A stretch of 64,000 bases of DNA from Paracoccaceae bacterium (GCA_003605175.1 QWDA01000005.1:275763-339762), one strand, 5' to 3'. Shown: positions 27,581 to 36,505, counted from the stretch's first letter. Notes: generated by a model not told the origin, from the sequence alone. Numbers and translations are program-made.

Positions 27581-28498
27581 TTGTCTATTGATCTTGCGGG
27601 CTTCAGTGCGAGGCCGGGGCCACTGCGCGCTAGGAGAAATCGGCTCGACGCGCGGATGCTTGCGCGCATGGAAGCCGCGCCGGCGCTCAAGCCTGCCTCC
27701 GTCCGGCCGCGGCGCCTGTCGGAGCTGGGCGAACTGGTGGTGGCCCGGCACGCCCTGATCAAGGACCGGGTTGCGGCGCTGATGCGCGGGCTCTGGGTCG
27801 AGATTCAGAACCTGTCGGTGGAAAGGGCAGGGGAGGTGGAGCGGGTCGATCACCGCTCACTGGAGGCGCAGCGCGAGGCAGCGCTGGAGCGCGGCGACAG
27901 CCTCGCCGCCGAGGAACTGAACCGTGCGCCCGAGCTGAAGCTGGGACCGGCGGCGAACTCCATGGAGCGGCGCGAGATGGCCGCGGCCGAGCGTGAGGAC
28001 CGGGACTATGTGCCCGTCACCGAGCGCGGCGCGGTGGTTCATGCGTCCCGCGAGGCCCGAGTCTTCTTCGCCGAGATGCGTCAGCGCCTGGAGCTGGCGC
28101 GGGAGACCTGGGGCATCGAGCGGGAAGCGGGGCAGGGGCGCGTCTCCGCCGGTCTCGCGGCGCTCAGGGCCGCTGTGGCGCGGGATCGGGGCGAGGCGCT
28201 CCGCGAGGACGTGCCGACCCTGGAGCCCGGCCAGGGGCGGGAGCGGTTGCGGAAGGTTCTCGGCAGGGAGCTGGCCGGTCCCGAGCGCGCGGAGCCGGCC
28301 AGGGAGGAGCGGTCGATCCGCGAGAGGCTGGACGACGTGCTCAACAAGCCGCGCAAGGCCCTGGAGCCGGAGGAGGGGCAGAAGCAGGAGAAGGAGCAGT
28401 CAATCGAGAAGAGCCTAAAGATCGACAGGCGGCCGACGCTGGAGTTGCGAGGGGGCGAATCCAGTAGGTGGCTCGGGACATCTGAACAGGTGAAATAG
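27581..28498 (+). pseudogene. chimeric relic: IS110 transposase piece joined to a MobA/MobL relaxase C-terminal piece
   Basis: The open frame encodes 305 residues from two unrelated sources. Residues 17-69 (RNRLDARMLARMEAA, ELVVARHALIKDRVAALMR) match the end of the DEDD domain and linker of IS110-type transposases. From residue ~71 the sequence is the C-terminal part of a MobA/MobL conjugative relaxase: VDHRSLEAQREAALERGD, ELKLGPAANSMERREM, REDRDYVPVTERGAVVHASR, GQGRVSAGLAALRAA. The relaxase catalytic domain is absent. The frame is unlikely to make a working protein. It shows that a mobilizable element once passed through this site. Confidence 0.72.
27629..27787 (+). mobile_element. IS110-family transposase remnant, left piece
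   Basis: The encoded segment ARRNRLDARMLARMEAAPAL plus ELVVARHALIKDRVAALMR matches the K-x-DRxDAR...LARM...ALIKDR pattern of IS110 transposases. It stops at LMR, just where the right piece at 29477 takes up the same protein (ANRAQGLSLALLRRRNAARR). Confidence 0.65.
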
Positions 28499-28652
28499 GT
28501 GGATATTCCGCTCCGGATCCGGCAGCGGCCGGCATGCGTTCTAGATTGATGCCACCGTGAGCGCGATGCAACAGCGCGCGCCGAAAGAATTTTTTCTTGT
28601 CGCCAGCCGCGCGGGTGGTCGATGGTTGCCATGCACGGGGTAAGGGGTCGGC

Positions 28653-29312
28653 ATGACGGAATGGCGTGAGGTCGAGGAACCGCGGATCTGGGTCTCGCGG
28701 TTCATGAGTTCGCTTGACCACGTTGATTTCAACTGGACCTGCGATGGCGACATGATCCGCTTCCTCGATGCCGTCAATTACCGGCGCGGGGGCGCCATGC
28801 AGGTGGACGCGCCGAAGGCACTTTTTTTTGCGAGAAGCCGGACGGTGAAGGCGTCGGTGAAGGACGCCTTCGGGGTCCGGGGGCCACTTTGGATCATCTC
28901 ACGCGAATTGCGCGACATTCTGGTGCGGTTCGACATCGGCCGGACGCAACTCTTCGAGGTGCCGATCCATGCCGACGACCGGGGCACGCCGTCGGGCCTG
29001 CCAAACCATTACGTCCTCCATGTGGTTGAGCCGAAGAGCGACACGGTGATCGTCGAACTGTCTGACAAGCTGGAAAAACCGATCCTGCCGTCCAGGACGG
29101 AACCCGAGCCGGGTACCAGGTGGGCGCCGAAGAACTCGGTCGAAACACTCGCCGTCCGCGCCGAAGCGGTCGCGGGCGCCGATCTCTGGCACGATCCGGA
29201 GGTCAACTACCGCTTCTTCCTGAGCGACCGGCTGAAACAGGCGATCGACGCGGCTGACCTGAAAGTCCGGGCGCTCGATCTCTATCGCGCGCGGGTCTTC
29301 GCCGCTGTCTGA
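28653..29312 (+). CDS. DUF1629/Imm11-like protein
   Basis: 219-aa protein, no signal peptide. The mid-section PLWIISRELRDILVRFDIGR, TQLFEVPI and NHYVLHVVEPKSDTVI, and the C-terminal NYRFFLSDRLKQAIDAADLK resemble DUF1629 proteins, a family classed as Imm11 immunity proteins of polymorphic toxins. A TAAGGGG lies six bases before the ATG. It is flanked by transposase and relaxase debris and faces a convergent small gene at 29684 that could be its former toxin partner. The family assignment is by eye; other small accessory families are possible. Confidence 0.55.
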   Translation: MTEWREVEEPRIWVSRFMSSLDHVDFNWTCDGDMIRFLDAVNYRRGGAMQVDAPKALFFARSRTVKASVKDAFGVRGPLWIISRELRDILVRFDIGRTQLFEVPIHADDRGTPSGLPNHYVLHVVEPKSDTVIVELSDKLEKPILPSRTEPEPGTRWAPKNSVETLAVRAEAVAGADLWHDPEVNYRFFLSDRLKQAIDAADLKVRALDLYRARVFAAV

Positions 29313-29476
29313 GGCAGGCGAACGAGAGAACAATTCCAGTAGCGATGGACAGGATGTCGTCGAGCCTTCAGATCCATCGCAATTTCCCGACGGCCTTGCT
29401 TGAAAAGTATCATCTGCCAGACATCCAAGCCCTTCTTCCTGAGGGCGCGGCGAAGACCGGCGGCGTCGAGATTGAG

Positions 29477-29677
29477 GCGAATCGGGCGCAGGGACTGAGC
29501 CTGGCACTCCTGCGGCGCCGGAACGCCGCCAGGCGGAACCGGATCGACGCCGAACTGGCCACCATCGACCGCGAGATCGCGGCCCGGATCGCCGCCGATT
29601 CGGCCCTGACCGCGCGGCGCGCCATCCTGGTGTCGATCCCCGGCATCTCCGGCATCGCCATGGACCCGACCTTCTGA
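29477..29677 (+). mobile_element. IS110-family transposase remnant, right piece
   Basis: The frame opening at 29345 (110 codons) encodes ANRAQGLSLALLRRRNAARR, LATIDREIAARIAADSALTA and RRAILVSIPGISGIA. This is the coiled region and the start of the Transposase_20 domain (SIPG[IV]) of IS110 elements. It ends at a TGA eight residues after the SIPG motif, so the serine-containing catalytic domain is lost. The first 40 codons of the frame do not match the family. Confidence 0.65.
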
Positions 29678-29683
29678 CGTGCC

Positions 29684-30193
29684 CTACGCCGCCGCCGAGA
29701 TCCGCTTTGCGATCTCGGGCGCGGCCTGGAAGTGCATCGTGTAGCGGTCGAGGCCGACCGTCGAATCCGATTCGTTCCAGCCGATCTGCGAGGTCAGGAA
29801 CATCGCCCGGAGATTCTCGTAGATTTTCGGGATGGCGACGGATTTGTCGGCCGAGAAGATCCCGGCATTGTTGGCGCCGGCGAGCATCCGGTTGCCCAGC
29901 GTGATGATCGAATGCATCAGCTTCTTGTCCTTCCAGAAGCCGATGATCGTGCCCTCGGGAAGTTCGTTCAGCGTCTTCATCGTCATGACACGCGGATCGC
30001 TTTCGGCGACAAGGACCTGCGCGTAGATTGCCGACCGGTCCCGGCCGGATTTGAACAGCCCGGTATGGACGTCGCTCGGCACGTAGCCGGCATCCTGCAT
30101 CCATTCGAGCACGGCATCATGGCACATCGGGCCCGTGCGTCCCGCGAATTTCTGCTTGGCGGCCGCCACGAGGGCCTTCGGTGTTCCCGGCAT
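29684..30193 (-). CDS. small protein of unknown function with possible Cys/His active site
   Basis: 169-aa soluble protein. I do not recognise a named family. A cysteine at the start of a predicted helix (GPMCHDAVLEWMQDAGYV, residue ~24) and a histidine before a strand (KLMHSIITLGNRMLAGANN, residue ~95) have the spacing and setting of NlpC/P60- or papain-like cysteine peptidases, which is common in secreted effectors. No signal peptide. The ATG at 30193 has GGGAG six bases upstream; an earlier start at 30208 is less likely. It converges with the Imm11-like gene and the IS110 remnant. Confidence 0.5.
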   Translation of the reverse strand: MPGTPKALVAAAKQKFAGRTGPMCHDAVLEWMQDAGYVPSDVHTGLFKSGRDRSAIYAQVLVAESDPRVMTMKTLNELPEGTIIGFWKDKKLMHSIITLGNRMLAGANNAGIFSADKSVAIPKIYENLRAMFLTSQIGWNESDSTVGLDRYTMHFQAAPEIAKRISAAA

Positions 30194-30286
30194 CTGTCTC
30201 TCCCGCATCTACCTTGCGGCTCCGATCCTAGGGCCGGAACCGGGCGGGCAGCGGCATGTCGTTTCGAAAACGCTGACGGGGAAACG

Positions 30287-30313
30287 AAAAAGCCCGGGCG
30301 CGAGCGCCCGGGC
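30287..30313 (-). terminator. Rho-independent terminator of glnK-amtB
   Basis: On the minus strand, GCCCGGGCGC and GCGCCCGGGC form a stem with a short TC-type loop followed by TTTTTCG, about 25 bases after the amtB stop. Confidence 0.93.
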
Positions 30314-30339
30314 AGTGCTGCACCTGACAGGAAGGGTGG

Positions 30340-31665
30340 TCAGGTGTGGTAGGCCGATTCGCCATGCGAGGTGAGGTCGAGCCCCTGCCGTTCGGCATCC
30401 TCGTCGACGCGGATTCCGGTGATCGCCTTGGTGATGTAGATCAGGATCAGCGAACCCACGCCCGACCAGACGATGGTGGTGACCACGCCCTTGATTTGCG
30501 CGAAGACCTGCGCACCCATGGTGCCCGCCTCGACCACGAAGCCGGTGCCGCCGAGCGACGGGGCGCAGAGGATGCCGGTCATGATCGCGCCGACGATCCC
30601 GCCGATACCGTGCACGCCGAACACATCGAGGCTGTCGTCATACTTGAAGGCCGACTTCACCGAGGTGACGAAGATGAAGCAGATCGGCGACACGATGAGC
30701 CCGAGGAAGATCGCGCCGACAGGGCCGGTGGTGCCGCAGGCCGGGGTGATCGCGACGAGGCCGGCGATCATGCCCGAGGCGGCGCCCAGCATCGAGGGCT
30801 TGCCGCGGACCATGCCTTCGACGATCGACCAGGAGACGACCGCGGCGGCGGTGGCGACGAAGGTGTTCAGCATCGCGAGCGTGGCACCCGCCGTGGCCTC
30901 GAGGTTGGACCCGGCGTTGAAGCCGAACCAGCCGACCCAGAGCATCGCCGCACCGACGAGGCAGAGCGTCATAGAGTGCGGTGCCATGTTGTCCTTGCCG
31001 AAGCCGACGCGGGGGCCGAGCACGATGCACCACACCAGACCGGCGATACCGGCGTTGATGTGAACAACCGTGCCGCCGGCGAAGTCGATAGCGCCCCAGT
31101 TGAAGATCAGGCCCGCGCCGTCCCAGACCATGTGGGCGACCGGGAAATAGACGAAGGTGACCCAGAGGATCATGAACAGGATCACACCCGAGAACTTCGC
31201 CCGTTCCGCAAACGCGCCCACGATCAGCGCCGGCGTGATCGCCGCGAAGGTCATCTGGAAGGCGATGAACACGTACTCGGGAAGCTCGATCCCCTCGGAG
31301 AAGGTGGCCGCCGTGGAGTCTGGTGTGACACCAGCGAGGAACATCTTCGCCGTGCCGCCCCAGAACGGCGAGGTGCCGCCGCCGAAGGCGAAGGAATAGC
31401 CCCAGAGCACCCAGACGATCATCACCACCGAGGCGATCAGCGTGCACTGCATCAGCACCGACAGCATGTTCTTCTGGCGCACGAGGCCGCCATAGAACAG
31501 CGCCAGCCCCGGCACGATCATGAACAGCACCAGAAGCGAGGAAGTCATCATCCACGCCACGTCGCCCTTGTCGACGATCGGCCCCTCGGCTTCCTGTGCG
31601 AGGGCCGGAAGGGCCGTCAAGGCGGCGAGCGTCGCCAGGCCCATGGTCTTTTTCAGATTCGTCAT
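30340..31665 (-). CDS. amtB: ammonium transporter
   Basis: 441-aa Amt/Mep/Rh-family channel. A signal-like N-terminus (TMGLATLAALTALPALAQ) precedes the mature protein with 11 membrane helices. Conserved blocks include GLALFYGGLVRQKN, the pore-histidine segments GGTVVHINAGIAGLVW and DVFGVHGIGGIVGA, and NAGSNLEATAGA. It lets ammonia enter the cell and is closed by GlnK binding. The ATG at 31665 has a GGGAA/GGGAAA upstream; in-frame starts further upstream would enter the intergenic gap. It follows glnK by 31 bp. Confidence 0.96.
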   Translation of the reverse strand: MTNLKKTMGLATLAALTALPALAQEAEGPIVDKGDVAWMMTSSLLVLFMIVPGLALFYGGLVRQKNMLSVLMQCTLIASVVMIVWVLWGYSFAFGGGTSPFWGGTAKMFLAGVTPDSTAATFSEGIELPEYVFIAFQMTFAAITPALIVGAFAERAKFSGVILFMILWVTFVYFPVAHMVWDGAGLIFNWGAIDFAGGTVVHINAGIAGLVWCIVLGPRVGFGKDNMAPHSMTLCLVGAAMLWVGWFGFNAGSNLEATAGATLAMLNTFVATAAAVVSWSIVEGMVRGKPSMLGAASGMIAGLVAITPACGTTGPVGAIFLGLIVSPICFIFVTSVKSAFKYDDSLDVFGVHGIGGIVGAIMTGILCAPSLGGTGFVVEAGTMGAQVFAQIKGVVTTIVWSGVGSLILIYITKAITGIRVDEDAERQGLDLTSHGESAYHT

Positions 31666-31696
31666 TTTCCCGTGTTCCCTAGTCATGTCCCGAAAA

Positions 31697-32041
31697 TCAG
31701 AGAGCGTCCGCGTCGGTTTCGCCGGTGCGCACGCGCATGGCGCTCTCGACATCCAGCACGAAGATCTTGCCGTCGCCGATCTTGTCGGTCTTCGCGGTCG
31801 AGGCGATTGTGCTGACCACTTGCTCGGCCATGCCGTCAGCGACGACGATCTCGAGCTTGACCTTCGGCACGAAGTTCACGGCGTATTCCGCCCCGCGATA
31901 GATCTCGGTGTGTCCGGATTGCGAGCCGAAGCCCTTGATCTCGGTCACCATCATGCCGCGCACGCCGATGGCAGTCAGCGCCTCGCGCACCTCCTCGAGC
32001 TTGAACGGCTTGATTGCTGCAATGATAAGTTTCACTTGCAT
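31697..32041 (-). CDS. glnK: nitrogen regulatory protein P-II
   Basis: 114-aa trimeric signal protein that senses glutamine, 2-oxoglutarate and ATP/ADP. The uridylylated T-loop tyrosine is Y53 (HTEIYRGAEYAVNF), equal to Y51 of E. coli GlnB because of two extra N-terminal residues. The TGKIGDGKIFV-type nucleotide site reads KTDKIGDGKIFVLDVE. Placement directly before amtB marks it as GlnK, which blocks AmtB after an ammonium shock. The start at 32041 (MQVKLIIAAIKPFKLEEV) is the conserved one. Confidence 0.96.
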   Translation of the reverse strand: MQVKLIIAAIKPFKLEEVREALTAIGVRGMMVTEIKGFGSQSGHTEIYRGAEYAVNFVPKVKLEIVVADGMAEQVVSTIASTAKTDKIGDGKIFVLDVESAMRVRTGETDADAL

Positions 32042-32062
32042 CCCCTTCCGCAACGCGGAGCC

Positions 32063-32104
32063 TGCCCCCGCACTTCTCGGGGCAAGAGGCTGTGCGCGGG
32101 GGCA
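32063..32104 (-). promoter_or_regulatory. inverted repeat in the glnK leader
   Basis: TGCCCCCGCAC (32063-32073) pairs with GTGCGCGGGGGCA (32092-32104) apart from a two-base bulge. It lies 22 bp upstream of the glnK start. It could be a leader hairpin or a regulator site. A GG-N10-GC arrangement (GGCATTCTTTGTGC on the minus strand, near 32130) slightly upstream vaguely resembles a sigma-54 promoter. Confidence 0.35.
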
Positions 32105-32286
32105 GAACTCAAGACATGCCGCACAAAGAATGCCCAACTTCGCGGCGTTTTCCGGGAAAAGTTTGCACAGATAATCACCGGTGTCTAAAAAATAGGCAAA
32201 CCGAGAATTCACTCTGGCGGAATCGCGGGTCCACATCCAAGTGAACGCGGTGTACCCTTGCCGGAAAAGAGCAGGACAAAGAGACG

Positions 32287-34437
32287 ATGGCGGGCAATGG
32301 CGGAAAGAAGCCGCGACTTGTCGCGGAACGGCGGGTCCGGGCGGCCCCGACACCCGCGAAACCGAAGCGGAAGAAGGCGGCGCGCAAGAGCCGGCGGGCG
32401 TCGTCGCGGCGCGTGCCCCTGCTGCTCAGACCCTTCTTCTGGCTGTTTCGTGTCTTGTTCTTCGTCGGGTTGCGGCTCGGCGTGATGGCGGCCATCGCGC
32501 TGGCGCTGGTCGTCGGCTACTACGCCATGACGATGCCGCCGGCGGCACAGCTTCTCGATGCCCGCGCGCGCGGCTCGGTCACCATGCTCGACCGCGACGG
32601 CCAGGTCTTCGCCTGGCGGGGCGAGCAGTTCGGTGGCCAGATCACCGCCGACACGGTCTCGCCCGCGCTGAAGAACGCCGTCGTCGCCACCGAGGACAAG
32701 CGCTTCTACCGCCATTTCGGCCTGAGCCCGCGCGGCATCCTGAGCGCGATCCGGATCAACCTGCGCGAAGGGCGCGGGCCGCTTTCCGGCAACGGCGGCT
32801 CGACGATCACCCAGCAGGTCGCGAAGCTCCTCTGCCTCGGCGTGCCCTATGACGGCGCCTCGGGCCAGACCGAGGCCGATTACGAGGCGGAGTGCCGCCG
32901 CTCGACCATCGGGCGCAAGGCCAAGGAGGCGGTCTACGCGCTGGCGCTCGAGACCCGGTATTCCAAGGACGAGATCCTGACGATCTACCTGAACCGTGCC
33001 TATTTGGGCGCCGGCGCGCGCGGTTTCGAGGCCGCCGCCCAGCGCTATTTCGGCAAGTCCGCGAACGCGGTGAACGCGGCCGAAGGCGCGATGCTGGCCG
33101 GTCTCCTGAAGGCGCCGACGCGCTATGCGCCGACGGCGAACCTCGAACGCTCGCAGGAACGGGCAAACCTGATCATCGGGCTGATGCAAGACCAGGGCTA
33201 TATCAGCGCTGCCGAGGCGAAGGACGCGCGCGCCCATCCGGCGCAGCTCTCCGAGGCGGCCGAGCGCCGGGCGGGCGGCTATTTCGCCGACTGGGTGATG
33301 GACCAGGGCCCGTCCTTCCTGACGCGCGAGACCACCGAGGACGTGATCGTCCGCACCACCTTCGACCAGCGCATCCAGACCGCCGCCGAACAGGCGCTGG
33401 ACCACATCTTCGAGACCAAGGTGAAGCCCGGCTCGAAGGCGCAGGCGGCGATCGTGGTGATGTCGGCCGACGGCGCGGTGCGCGCCATGGTGGGCGGGCG
33501 CAAGTTTACCGGCGTCGCGGGCCAGTTCAACCGGGCAATCCAGGCAAAGCGGCAGACCGGCTCGTCGTTCAAGCCCTTCGTCTATGCCGCGGCCCTCGAT
33601 CTGGGCTACGGGCCGAACGACACGGTGGTGGACGAGCCCTACACGATCGACATCCCCGGCTCGGGGCCCTGGAGCCCGGAGAACTACGACCACAGGTATC
33701 ACGGGCGGGTCACGCTGACCGAGGCCCTGAAGCACTCCTACAACATCCCGGCGGTGAAGATCTCGGAATTCGTCGGCCGCGAGAACGTGCGCAACATCGC
33801 GTCGCAATTCGGCATCGAATCGAACCTGGCCGACGGGCCCGCGCTGGCGCTGGGGGCGTCGGAATCGACGCTTCTGGAGATGACCGGGGCCTATGCGGGC
33901 ATCCTGAACGGCGGCTCCTCGGTGGCGCCCTACGGGCTTCTGGAGCTGAAGATCAAGGGCGACGACACGCCGATCATCGGTCAGGAAGGCGGCATGGGCG
34001 AGCGGGTGATTTCGGAACAGGCCGCGCGTCAGCTGATCTACATGATGCGCGAGGTGGTCCGCTCCGGCACCGGCACGCGGGCCGGGCTGCCCGACCGCGA
34101 GATCGCCGGCAAGACCGGCACAACCTCGAGCTACAAGGACGCCTGGTTCCTCGGCTTCTCGGCCGATTACGTGGCGGGCGTCTGGATGGGCTACGACGAC
34201 AACACGCCGCTCACCGGCGTGACGGGCGGCGGTCTGCCGGCGGAGGTGTTCCAGGAGACGATGCGGCGGGTCCACGAGGGGATCCCGCCGAAGCCGCTGC
34301 CGCTCTTGGAGCCGCAGCCTTCGGAACGCGTCGCGCAGGAGCAGGAACAGCGCCGTCCGGCGCCGCAGGTGAGCGGCTCGAATGGATTCGAACGGGCGCT
34401 GATCGGGGTGCTGAACGAGATCTTCGGCGGGAACTGA
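32287..34437 (+). CDS. class A penicillin-binding protein (PBP1A family)
   Basis: 716-aa bifunctional peptidoglycan synthase. A very basic cytoplasmic N-terminus (1-45) precedes a membrane helix (~55-80). The glycosyltransferase-51 domain has the catalytic E136 in ATEDKRFYRHFG, NGGSTITQQVAK, and RKAKEAVYALALE. The transpeptidase has S426-S-F-K429 (TGSSFKPFVYAAALD), then SYNIPAVK and KTGTTS. It polymerises glycan chains and cross-links peptides in the periplasm. It is divergent from glnK; ATG at 32287 follows AAAGAGACG. Confidence 0.94.
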   Translation: MAGNGGKKPRLVAERRVRAAPTPAKPKRKKAARKSRRASSRRVPLLLRPFFWLFRVLFFVGLRLGVMAAIALALVVGYYAMTMPPAAQLLDARARGSVTMLDRDGQVFAWRGEQFGGQITADTVSPALKNAVVATEDKRFYRHFGLSPRGILSAIRINLREGRGPLSGNGGSTITQQVAKLLCLGVPYDGASGQTEADYEAECRRSTIGRKAKEAVYALALETRYSKDEILTIYLNRAYLGAGARGFEAAAQRYFGKSANAVNAAEGAMLAGLLKAPTRYAPTANLERSQERANLIIGLMQDQGYISAAEAKDARAHPAQLSEAAERRAGGYFADWVMDQGPSFLTRETTEDVIVRTTFDQRIQTAAEQALDHIFETKVKPGSKAQAAIVVMSADGAVRAMVGGRKFTGVAGQFNRAIQAKRQTGSSFKPFVYAAALDLGYGPNDTVVDEPYTIDIPGSGPWSPENYDHRYHGRVTLTEALKHSYNIPAVKISEFVGRENVRNIASQFGIESNLADGPALALGASESTLLEMTGAYAGILNGGSSVAPYGLLELKIKGDDTPIIGQEGGMGERVISEQAARQLIYMMREVVRSGTGTRAGLPDREIAGKTGTTSSYKDAWFLGFSADYVAGVWMGYDDNTPLTGVTGGGLPAEVFQETMRRVHEGIPPKPLPLLEPQPSERVAQEQEQRRPAPQVSGSNGFERALIGVLNEIFGGN

Positions 34438-34524
34438 GCGGAACATCGCGCAAGCCGGGCGAGCGTCTGCGCGGTGAGAACGGCGCGTGACACAGAAGTC
34501 AGGCAGGCGTCGGGCACCCCCTGT

Positions 34525-34724
34525 GCCTTGCCCCGCCCGATCAGCGTCGAAGGCTGCCCATGCGATCGCCTGCCCGAGTCACGCCGGCGGCGTGCCTCCG
34601 GCACGACCGGGCTGGCGCCTCGGTGACGTGCGGAGTCGGACGATTGTGCAGCGGGCTGGCGGGATGAACCGCCTCGCTCAGCCGTTGCAGCGCCATCCCA
34701 TGGGCAGGCGCTCGTCCGGCTCCG
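34525..34724 (+). repeat. dispersed intergenic repeat, copy B
   Basis: Begins TGCCTTGCCCCGCCCGATCA, then GCGTCGAAGG, like copy A, and ends CAGCGCCATCCCATGGGCAG then GCGCTCGTCCGGCTC. The middle is more diverged and contains an extra GCCGGCGGCGTGCCTCCGGC hairpin. It fills the 303-bp gap between the PBP stop and the convergent aminotransferase; nothing else is recognisable there. Confidence 0.7.
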
Positions 34725-34740
34725 CGCTCCTGGCGCGGGG

Positions 34741-35925
34741 TCACACCCCTGCGGCGACCATCGCCTCGGCCAGGATCGGCACCGTCTTCGCGTTCAGCCC
34801 GGCGATGTTGATCCGGCTGTCGCCCACCATGTAGATCCCGTGGCTCGTGCGCATCGCGAGCACTTGCTCGGGCGAGGCGCCGAGCCGCGAGAACATCCCC
34901 CGATGCGCGGCCACGAAATCGAACCGGTCCGAGTTCGTCCGCTTCCGGAGCTCGGACGCGAGGTTCTGGCGCAACCCGAGCATTCCGGTCCGCACGTCTT
35001 CCAGCTCCGCTTCCCACTCGGCCCGGAGCGCGGGATCCTCGAGGATCATGGTCACCAGCCGCGCCCCATGATCGGGCGGGAAGGAATAGTTCTGCCGATT
35101 GAGGAAGGCGAGGTTGCCCTGGGTGGTCTTCGCCGCCTTCGCATCCGCCGAGAGCCCGATCAGGATCCCGGTCCGCTCGCGATAGACACCGAAATTCTTC
35201 GAGCACGACGCGGCGATCAGCATCTCGGGCAGCCGGTCGGCCAGGAGCCGCACCCCGTAGGCGTCGGCGTCGAGCCCGTCGCCGAACCCCTGATAGGCGA
35301 TGTCCACCATCGCCAGCGCTCCGGTCTCCAGGAGGAGATCCGCCACATCCTGCCACTGGCCGGCGCTCAGGTTCGCACCCGTCGGGTTGTGGCAGCAGCC
35401 ATGCAGGAGCACCACGTCGCCCGGGCGCGCCGCCTTCAGATCCGCCATCATCCCGTCAAAATCGACCCCGCGCGAGGCGGCGTCGAAATAACGGTAGGGC
35501 ACGGTCTCGATGCCCAGATATTTCAGGATCGTCAGATGGTTCGGCCATGTCGGGTCGGAGACGAAGACCCGTACCGAGGGGTTCGCCAGCCGCACCAGCT
35601 CGAAAGCCTGCCGCACCGCGCCGGTGCCCCCGGGCGTCGCCGCCGAGGCAAGCCGGTCCGAGCCGCCGGCCGCGCCCAGGATCAGCCCGCGCATCGCGCT
35701 GTTGAAGGCCGGGTCGCCGATCAGCCCGACATAGCTTTTCGTGTCCTGGACCTCCCAGAGCCGCTTTTCGGCCGACTTGACCGCGCGCATCACCGGGGTC
35801 CGCCCCTCGGCATCCTTGTAGACGCCGACGCCCAGATCGACCTTCTCCGCCCGCGGATCCTCGCGGTAGAGCTGCATCAGTTCGAGGATCTTGTCGGCCG
35901 GGTGGTCCTTCAGGTGTTCGAGCAT
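34741..35925 (-). CDS. aspartate/aromatic amino acid aminotransferase
   Basis: 394-aa PLP enzyme of class I-alpha (AspC/TyrB group). The N-terminus LDLM-type segment DKILELMQLYREDPRAEKVD and VDLGVGVYKDAEGRTPVM are typical. HNPTG is at 179-183 and the PLP lysine is K243 in SCSKNFGVYRERTG. The C-terminal arginine block is RINIAGLN. It transfers amino groups between aspartate or aromatic amino acids and 2-oxoglutarate; the exact substrate range cannot be told. Last gene of an sseA-GNAT-aminotransferase cluster with a 13-bp gap. Confidence 0.93.
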   Translation of the reverse strand: MLEHLKDHPADKILELMQLYREDPRAEKVDLGVGVYKDAEGRTPVMRAVKSAEKRLWEVQDTKSYVGLIGDPAFNSAMRGLILGAAGGSDRLASAATPGGTGAVRQAFELVRLANPSVRVFVSDPTWPNHLTILKYLGIETVPYRYFDAASRGVDFDGMMADLKAARPGDVVLLHGCCHNPTGANLSAGQWQDVADLLLETGALAMVDIAYQGFGDGLDADAYGVRLLADRLPEMLIAASCSKNFGVYRERTGILIGLSADAKAAKTTQGNLAFLNRQNYSFPPDHGARLVTMILEDPALRAEWEAELEDVRTGMLGLRQNLASELRKRTNSDRFDFVAAHRGMFSRLGASPEQVLAMRTSHGIYMVGDSRINIAGLNAKTVPILAEAMVAAGV

Positions 35926-35938
35926 GGCTTGGGCCTCT

Positions 35939-36505
35939 TCATTCGGGAATCCGCGACAGGTCGCGGGCGCGGGTCAGCGTTCTGGCAAGGGTCTCGCGGC
36001 GCACCGGCGTGAACCCGTTCGCCTGGTAGTTCTGCAACGCGCGGGGATGGTCAAGGGTGCAGGTGTTGACCGAGAGCCGCTCGATGCCTTTCCGGCCCCA
36101 GGCGGTCAGAATCGCGGTGCGCAACAGATAGGTCCCCAGCCCCTGGCCGACCGCCTCCGGCACCAGTCCGAAATAGGCCATCTCCGTCACTGGCGGCCGG
36201 CTCGCGTCGAGAACGAAGAATCCCTGCGGCCAGCCCTTCATGATCAGCGTGTAGAGATCCACCGCCGGGTCGCTCAGCCAGGCCTGGAGCGTGGCCGGAT
36301 CTTCCTTGTGCATGTCCTCCCAGGCGTAGTCCCGGCCGACCGCATCGTAGAGCGACAGGAAATACCAGACGGGCGGCGCCTCGGCATGCAGGAGTGTTGC
36401 CGGATGGGTGGCCGGCAGCGCGGGCCAAGGATAGCTCGGACACTCCGTCATCTCGAGCCAGGTGACGGTATAGTCGAGCACCGTGCCTTCCGGCTGGACC
36501 GTCAT
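35939..36505 (-). CDS. GNAT-family N-acetyltransferase
   Basis: 188-aa acetyltransferase. The acetyl-CoA binding region is at ~115-150: AYFGLVPEAVGQGLGTYLLR, with the Q/RxxGxG/A-like loop VGQGLGT. It is followed by LSVNTCTLDHPRALQNYQANGF, the usual beta5-alpha4 substrate and CoA region. The substrate is unknown. Its ATG overlaps the sseA stop by 4 bp, so translation is coupled to the sulfurtransferase. Confidence 0.88.
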   Translation of the reverse strand: MTVQPEGTVLDYTVTWLEMTECPSYPWPALPATHPATLLHAEAPPVWYFLSLYDAVGRDYAWEDMHKEDPATLQAWLSDPAVDLYTLIMKGWPQGFFVLDASRPPVTEMAYFGLVPEAVGQGLGTYLLRTAILTAWGRKGIERLSVNTCTLDHPRALQNYQANGFTPVRRETLARTLTRARDLSRIPE

